The position numbers were made by a program, and so were the translations under genes. The notes beneath the pieces are model-generated. The model ran no database searches. It saw only the letters and a program-made list of their open reading frames with translations, and was not told the origin of the DNA. Below are positions 57,741-64,000 of a DNA stretch of 64,000 bases, piece by piece (the first letter of the stretch is position 1; the number at the start of each line of letters is the position of its first letter). The stretch spans positions 104,213-168,212 of the forward strand of contig RQOL01000464.1 in assembly GCA_013076295.1 (NCBI GenBank), given 5' to 3'. The stretch comes from Sanderia malayensis (lineage: Eukaryota > Cnidaria > Scyphozoa > Semaeostomeae > Pelagiidae).

Positions 57741-59045
57741 TTAAATTAGTGATTGCATACTTTGAGGCACTACCCAATTTATGAGGCCGTATCTTATGTG
57801 TGAGGCAATAAAAGCGTGATATAATTGTTTAAGTATATCAGTTGATACAAAATGTCTCCTTTTCGCAAGTATTCCGATACCTTTTGAAATTTTCCTATTA
57901 ACATATTGAGCGTGTTGTTTCCAGTTTAATTTGTTATCAAGAAGAACGCCAAAATATTTTATGTAGTCATTTTCTTTAATGAAATCGTTATTAATTTTAA
58001 TATCAACTGTAATATTTGTTTTTTTCTTATTTGAAATTATAAGGAGGTTAGATTTATCAACAATAAGGGTTTGTCTGTTGGCAGAAAGCCATGTCGCAAC
58101 ATTTTCAAGTTCATTATTAACAATGGACTCAAGGTCCTTTGCGTTATTGTGAGAGAAAAAGATGCTTATATCGTCTGCAAAAAGATGAAATTTAAGGATG
58201 GTTGAGCTTGAAGGTAGATCATTAATGCATAGTAGAAATAGAAGGGAACCTAATACACTTCCTTGGGGTACTCCATGAGTTATGAAATTGGGTGGTGATA
58301 AAATACTGTTAATGCAAACTTCTTGGGTACGACTTGATAAGTATGATTGAAACCAGTTTAGGGCACTTCCTCGTATGCCATAGTTGTTGAGTTTATCTAA
58401 TAGTATTTTGTGGTCAACTGTATCGAAAGCCTTAGCAAAATCTAAAAATATGCAAGAAGAAATTTTTTTCTCATCTGCAGCCAATGATAATTGGTCTCAA
58501 AGGTCCAAAATTGCTTGCATTGTAGATTTATTTTTTTGAAAGCCAAATTGATGTGAGATCAGTATGTTATGTTTTTCTGAGAAAAATGTAAGCCTTTTGT
58601 GCATAAGTTTTTCAAAAATTTTATTAAAGATTGCCAGTAATAATATTGGGTGGTAATTGGAAACATCTGATCTAGACTTAGCCTTATAAATTGGTATCAC
58701 TTTTGCAAATTTAACCAGGGATGGATGTACACCTGACCTGAAGGATTCGTTAATCAAATCTCTTAGTATGTTGGTGAAAGGGTCACTTACAAGCTTGACC
58801 ATTTTTACTGGAATATCAAAAGAGTCTGGTGATTTGGATTCATCCAGACTCATTATTTCACATTTAACCTCGCTTGGAACAACAGGACTGGTATAGAAGC
58901 TATCTTGAATCGGAGATGTTAGGAAGTCATTATGATTTGCTTTGGTCGGGCCTAATTTGTTTGCAAGTGTCTGGGCTATATTTGTGAAAAAATTATTAAA
59001 AGTATTTGCGACTTTTTTATTATCAGATATTAATTTTCCTTTCAC
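57741..59045 (-). pseudogene. LINE reverse transcriptase, one in-frame TGA
   Basis: The RT synthesises cDNA at the nicked target. Motifs in order: FAKVIPIYKAKSRSDVSNYH with KIFEKLMHKRL, then HQFGFQKNKSTMQAILDL, an in-frame TGA at 58497-58499, CIFLDFAKAFDTVDHKILL (first catalytic Asp), HGVPQGSVLGSLLF, and HLFADDISIFF with the catalytic FADD (about residues 102-105 after the 58484 start). It closes with KLNWKQHAQYVNRKISK and the HIRYGLINW thumb-like segment. All catalytic aspartates are present, so the single TGA is the main lesion of this part. A TAA also lies upstream, near 59070. Confidence 0.85.
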
Positions 59046-59336
59046 ATTTAGCTTTATATCTTCACTACATTAGGTGCTATTTTTGTTTAAGACTTCGTTA
59101 ATTTCTCGCCACACCTTTTTTGAGTCATTTTTGAAGTCATTAAAATATGATGAGTCATTAAAATAGTTTTGTTTACTTAATTTAATAACTCGGTTAAGAG
59201 TGTTTCGAAAAATTCTCTATCTATTAAACCAGAATTCGTCTTTTGTTTTTATGAATTTTTTAAGAACTGAATTTTTCGTTGTAATTGATTTAAGTATACC
59301 TTTGGTTATCCAAGGTTTACGCTGTTGCTTTGGGTT

Positions 59337-60409
59337 TTAAGGGGCATGTTTATTTAATAATTCTAACAATTTATTTTGAAAGTGCTCATATTTGGAATTG
59401 ATATCAAGATCAGGGTTATAATTATCGTTATAGCTAAAACTAATTTGTTCAGCTTCATGTAAATATGCTGCCTTATTGAAATTACGATAGTCCCTATACA
59501 AACTGTTATTTTGACTTTTATCTTTGTTAAACTTATTCCCAAAAAACACAAAATTTGGCAAATGATCAGATATTTTGTCGACCAGATTACCACTTACTGT
59601 TAAAGGGTCCAATGAGTTTATGAATATATTATCAATTAAACTGGGTGTGGAACGGTTGTTGAATCTAGTAGGTTTTAAAATTAAAGGTTGGATATAGTGA
59701 GAAAGCATTAAATTTAAGAAGGAATCAACATTTGGTGAAATATCTGTTTTCAGAAGGTTTAGGTTGAAATCCCCACATACAAAAATTAGCTTTTTTTCAA
59801 AACTTATTTTGGCAAATGTAAAATACTTGACATTTTGTTTTTATCAAAGGAGGGGGAATTGACCAGTTTGTGGAACTCATGATTATCATAATAGCTAAAA
59901 TTCGAAAAGTTTTCCATGTTTGTATCGATATCATTATTGTAAAGGTGGTTATGTTCCTTAACAGATAATTTACACATTTTAAGTTGTTCAACGTGTCTGT
60001 AGTCCGTTACGGGTATTGCAGTTGAATTGCATTTGCAATAAAACGTTGAATTATAAGCCAGATTAACAATATTGTTGTCTTCAATCGAAAAAAATGGAAA
60101 CGACGACAACGTACTTAGCTTACATGGTGAGCACTCCCATTTCAACAAATGCTTTACAAAATTGGCAGCATTGAAATTCGAGAGTTCGGAGCATTTTTGT
60201 GAATTAAGATGTTGGCATTGACCACAGGGAACCGAGCTTAGTGACATGTGAATTGCTTTTCGGCACACTGTACAAATTTGATCGTATCCGGCTACTATCG
60301 TTGTTAGATTAGAAATAGCTTTTTTACTGACATGAATGTCAAATTCTTTGGCAAATTTGAATTTTTCACGTTTGTGAAAAGAAAAGTGTTTACGTTGCAG
60401 GCGCCACAC
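59337..60409 (-). pseudogene. LINE PHD-like finger and endonuclease, internally deleted
   Basis: 60409 to 59810 contains CTVC...CGQC...C...H...C-SPC spacing like a PHD finger, then a Ser/Asn-rich linker and SILHLPK, the start of an HLN-type endonuclease. The sequence then jumps to KLIFVCGDFNLNLL (GDFN motif) and PTRFNNRSTPSLIDNIF followed by KISDHLPNFVFFG (SDH motif). Roughly the first half of the endonuclease, with its early Asn and Glu residues, is missing. The two parts are in different frames. Confidence 0.75.
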
Positions 60410-60651
60410 AAAAATGACTCATCACTTTTCGATAGTTCAAGAAAACGTTTTTTGTAAGACCAGAACATCTCAAATGAATCCAAGTTTCGCAGATATCACA
60501 AAAAATCGAGTTTTGATTATCAAAAACAATTTTCCCACATTTGGAACAACCTATTTATATTGTTATCAATCATGGGAGGAGGAGATTTAAATTTGAAACT
60601 CAAGAAACATAAACATCTAGCACACGTATTTGTAATTCAGCTCTCTTTTCT

Positions 60652-61352
60652 TTATCTTGTTAGGCAGAGAAGATTTTTTAAGTGACTTGTTAGGCTCTCA
60701 TTGACATATATTTTTCCAATGTTGGAATTACTCGCATTACGCTGGGGCATTGGATAACCGAGTCTGATATTCTGATCTTCCTTATCTCGGCTTTCACATC
60801 CTTGGACAACATCTGCGGCAACTTTCCTGGATTTGTATTTCACTATAATGGAAGCTTCTTCTCTCCTTGAAATACGATGAGCTGCCTCGATATCCTCATG
60901 GTTGATCATCACTCCAACCTTTGCACTAACGGTGATGGCAATTTTTCACAATCTTCTTCACGTGTTTTTGGGATGCCTGCAATTTCAATCATCTCACGCC
61001 GACCATACTGCTTGAGATCGTCAATACTTTTGCCCTGATTTGGTCTTTCTTCTCGAACTCTCTGAGGCGACTTGCAAGCTTCTCATTTTCATTACGCAAA
61101 TCTGTTTTGCTTTAAAACTTGTCCAATTTGGGCACGGAAAGTCTCATACTGGCACCAAGAAATTGCTGTGACTTTTCGATGGATTGAAGTTTAATATCGA
61201 CTTCTGAAAACTTGGATTTTAGTGACCATTAAATTCCTCTCTGAGGCTGCTGATTGAACTCTCGATCTGCACTTTGAAGGATCTCTCTAGCGGTGTTTCG
61301 AATTCGCTTAGATTTTCTTTAGCATATCGTTAATCGCTCCCATACTCGCCAT
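60652..61352 (-). pseudogene. LINE ORF1, frameshifted
   Basis: Starts MASMGAINDMLKKI, then a frameshift into a coiled-coil-like region. The last part (60912-60652) reads NHEDIEAAHRISRREEASII and ends KIYVNESLTSHLKNLL. The IEAAHRxxR ... IxVNESLT pattern is typical of the RNA-binding ORF1 protein of L2/CR1/jockey-type LINEs. At least two frame changes occur between the start and 60912. Confidence 0.65.
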
Positions 61353-61516
61353 TTTCCAATCCTTGAAACAAAATATAAGAATTAAAAGACAAAAAAAGAA
61401 AAAATTAAAAAGAAAGAGAATTAGACTTCAACCACAAAAATTGGAAATCCTCTTCATGTTTCCGACGATAAGAACACGTCTGCATTCTTCAGCATCCCAA
61501 AGCCAAAAAAAAACGA
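61353..61516. other. LINE 5' leader and junction with Helitron fragment
   Basis: A-rich stretch between the ORF1 start and the truncated helicase. It contains AAAAAAGAAAAAATTAAAAAG and a run of nine A near 61505-61513. The join to helicase sequence lies near 61516-61520. Confidence 0.4.
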
Positions 61517-63470
61517 GGAGGAACCTGTCTGAAATCACCACCAAGCAACATGAATTTGCCACCAAATGGCTTTTCAACTCTTGTGATATCCCAAAGCAGT
61601 CGGTCAACTCCTTGTAATGCCAATGCTGGTATCATTGAAGCTTCATCCCATATGAACAGGTTGTTTCACCCAACACTTGTGCTCTTCGGCTCTGTCTCTT
61701 GACATTGCATGTTTATTCCAGCTTCAATGGTACTGGAATTTGGAATTGTGAATGCGATGTTCTGCCATTAATAAGCAGTGTTGCTGCAATTCCTGGCCAA
61801 GACATGCACTGAACTTTGTGTCCAGATCCACGAAGAATACGAACCAACAGGTTGTAGAGAAATCTTTTCCCTGTGCCGGCTGGTCCGTCGAGAAAGTGAC
61901 AGTTCTGCTCTGATTGCACCTCAATCGCTTGAATAATGGCTGTGTATACCACTCGTTGTTCTGGATTCAATGCAGTGCGCATTTTTCTCCTTGCTCCCTT
62001 TCATTTTCAACATCCATGTGATCTTCCTCTGAAAACATAAACAATAGTTAATTTGGTAGAAATAGAATTATATATTGGCTAAATTATTATAGTGAACATC
62101 ATGTGTTCTGAGATGACAAAGTCGGCCGGTAGCTGAGGAAGGTGATAGTAGTTCGTGATGGACAAACCATGAACCTTCAAATTTGTCAATATCATGTAGA
62201 CATTGATACATGTGTCTTGGAAGGTTATGTCTGGATTGTTGAGTTGATCACGTCTGACAAAGTCTTCACTCATTGCTTTATTAAGGCCTTGAAGATGTTT
62301 GATGTCTGATGACGTTTGAAAGAGTAGCAATGATGCAAAGAACTGTCTGAGTTGTGAAGGTATATGGAAAATGGGAGCTTCCTCAAGGCAACGTGTGATC
62401 TCGGCATCATCTTCTAATAGCCCTAAAGCTAATGCTGCATCTTTGAAAGAGTGACATAGATTACCTTCTAACGTTCGAAGGTCTTCAAATGAAGTAGCAC
62501 CTCGTTGATGCAATAGCAAAATTCTGAGTGCAAATTTTTGCTCGCAAGGTCTAGTCGCACTTGATTTATTCTACCAATGATTGGCATTGCTCTTCGATGT
62601 CTGGCTGTCCATGTTTTTGAAAGCTCCTGCAAGACATAATGCTCTGGTATCTCATGATAGAGGTACTGATGTGCAGCTGGATCTTGCTGGTTGAGCTCAA
62701 ACCATGCTGTAAGTGTTGTTCTATCGCCATTGTTGTTTAGTGTTATATCTGCAATTTTCTATCACCAGGATTCGGTGCACCTTCAATCTTTACTGTGTAT
62801 ATAGCTGCAATTTCTCTGGCAGTGGGATTATGTATCTTCGATCTTGTTGTGGGCAACCTGTTATGATCATTTTGAATGTCGAACAGGCTGCTTGTTTGAA
62901 ATAGCTTGCTGCCGCTGTTCCTCTAATATTTCACCCATGCTTCGATAATGTTGTGCAAATCGATTAACTGCCATTACTTCATTCTGGACAAGTGCAACAA
63001 TCTAGACGTGTTCTCTTGCAGTGTTTTGCCGTTCCTGCAATGCTTGTTGCGTATCCATCATGTAAAGTTCTGCGTATTATCTGGATCTGTCTGTCTCTGT
63101 TACACCTGTTAATGATGCAAGGCATAAATTAGGTAAATAGAAATTCAACTGTAGCCAGCATAAATGAATAATAATATATTGATAATGACTGGAATCATAT
63201 TGTATCAATGTCATGTGATATGCCTTTCCATGAATTGTGATAACTGGTGGTCCAGCTCTGGCATGATGCACAATGTTAGCCTCCCATGATGCCATGGCCA
63301 TTAATGAGTTGTATTGGCGAAGTGCTTTAAGAAATATTTTGATTCGGCAGTATCACCAGTGTATAAATGCATAACACTTACTGGAGGTGGTTCAATTTGA
63401 TCCAGAGCGATTAAACCTTCCATGAAACATTTGTATTTTTTTGTGTTTGCTCTTCTTTGAAGTTCTTTGG
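61517..63470 (-). pseudogene. Helitron helicase region, N-terminal to motif III, broken
   Basis: Minus-strand remains in order. 63425-63240: GLIALDQIEPPPVSV-type block, ASWEANIVHHARAGPP and ITIHGKAYHMT. 63060-62530: linker in shifted frames, including a YHEIPEHYVLQEL-like block. 62519-62079: LLHQRGATSFEDLRTLEGNL and ALGLLEDDAEITRCLEEAP. 61982-61713: LNPEQRVVYTAII then FLDGPAGTGKRFLYNLLVRI. The Walker A motif is GPAGTGKR where GKT is expected, so ATP binding should be impaired. It ends near motif III (LLGGDFRQ equivalent) at 61520. No HUH Rep domain is visible before the right-edge repeat. Confidence 0.82.
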
Positions 63471-63481
63471 ACCACAACGAA

Positions 63482-64000
63482 TACCGTAAATGACGAAATT
63501 AGCCCCCCCCGCCAAATAACTGCCCCTGCCGAATAAGCATCCCCGGATGAAGGCAATTTTTGTAATAAGCGACCCTGCTTGAATAAGCGCCCCCTTCTTG
63601 AATAAGCGCCCCCTAAGCAAACGGGGCACTTGTTTGAATATAGAAAATTGATCCATTGTTTCAAAGAAAAGCAGCCTTGCCAAGCTGGAAGAGGTTGTAA
63701 AAAGTCAATTGTCAATCCTAAGCGAAAAAGATGTTGATCCGTTTGAAATTGGGGAAAGCGATGTTGCAATAGCGAGACCTTAATTTCTAATGGTTGATTC
63801 AGACCATGAAGTGGATGAAAAAATCGACATCATAAGACATTTCATTTTTATTTCTTTTGTGTTACGCCTGTTATAATATTCATCAACATGAAAGACAACT
63901 GGAAATAAATTTTCTCCCTTACATGTTTGAGCAAAAATTAATAAGCGCCCCTCAAATTAACCACCCCCGTTGAATTAGCCCCCTCCAAGTTCATTTTTAA
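63482..64000. repeat. GCGCCCC-type MITE-like repeat at the window edge
   Basis: Left part 63500-63615 repeats (A)ATAAGCGMCCC several times (GAATAAGCATCCCC, TAATAAGCGACCC, GAATAAGCGCCCC twice). The right part 63940-63990 has ATAAGCGCCCCTC and ATTAGCCCCCTCC. The middle contains a short plus-strand frame SSLAKLEEVVKSQLSILSEK. It interrupts or abuts the Helitron at about 63470. The true ends cannot be set from this window. Confidence 0.5.

Larger units (their letters stand above)
57740..61352 (-). mobile_element. Non-LTR retrotransposon (CR1/jockey-like), damaged
   Basis: A near full-length minus-strand LINE. ORF1 begins at ATG 61352-61350 and stops at 60652. ORF2 holds a PHD-like finger, an endonuclease with a central deletion, a linker and a reverse transcriptase ending at 57741. 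It lies directly 5'-to-3' beside the helicase fragment at 61.5 kb, on the same strand. I found no target-site duplication or clear tail; 57600-57740 is the probable 3' non-coding part. Multiple frameshifts and stops make it inactive. Confidence 0.8.

Noticed and set aside
61517..63470. Same helicase element as 26803-27906, split by misassembly
   Set aside because: The two overlap by about 60 bp at motif III and differ at several positions, so they are separate copies.

Overview
The window looks like intergenic DNA from an animal genome, most likely a marine invertebrate of cnidarian or sponge type. That placement is inference. It rests on low GC, exons with GT-AG introns, and a mix of PIF/Harbinger, P-element/THAP9-like, KDZ-like, Helitron and non-LTR elements; no single host gene fixes the taxon. 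There is no sign of bacterial operons. Nearly everything recognisable is transposon-derived and mostly broken.

The main result is a family of non-autonomous Helitrons of about 1.3-2.5 kb. Each starts at A|TCTAATAT...ATTCTG and, where complete, ends at CTAG|T. Members lie at 920-3019 (+), 7177-9108 (+), 17660-20142 (-), 28448-30265 (+), 38817-41013 (-) and 45515-about 46845 (+, 3' end lost). A further 3' end at 20143 abuts the third member head to tail. The 5' part is about 0.7-0.8 kb of conserved single-copy sequence. The 3' part holds minisatellites or TATG/TATAG microsatellites. The copy at 7177-9108 sits inside an exon of a Myb/SANT-like gene. Removing exactly TC...CTAG joins the two exon halves in frame, which confirms the ends and the A|T target without target duplication.

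Layout. 0.9-3.0 kb Helitron; 3.2-3.8 kb tandem repeats; 3.8-4.2 kb HARBI1-type transposase fragment; 5.8-6.2 kb P-element-like transposase exon; 6.7-10.4 kb Myb/SANT-like gene split by the second Helitron; 10.4-16 kb a hairpin-rich stretch with a SAP-like exon; 16.4-17.2 kb P-element transposase C-terminus; 17.3-17.6 kb LINE endonuclease fragment; 17.7-20.1 kb third Helitron; 20.1-27.9 kb mostly unassigned, ending in a Helitron helicase cut by a 100-N gap (27907-28006). From 28007 to 41013 the segment 6736-20142 is repeated at very high identity. The right edge of this repeat falls exactly on a Helitron 5' terminus. Then come retroelement remains (41.2-44.0 kb), a fifth Helitron (45.5-46.8 kb), AT-rich degenerate repeats (46.9-49.7 kb), a CACGTG-rich promoter-like patch (49.9 kb), a KDZ-like transposase tail (51.2-51.8 kb), a TA-flanked MITE, an unrecognised minus-strand multi-exon gene (54.0-55.9 kb), a nested pair of DNA transposons (56-57.6 kb), a damaged LINE (57.7-61.4 kb), a second Helitron helicase fragment (61.5-63.5 kb), and a GCGCCCC-type repeat at the right edge.

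Several reading-frame breaks fall in homopolymers, and the second duplicate contains a poly-C run. Part of the damage may therefore be assembly error, and the 13-kb duplicate may be two haplotypes placed in series.
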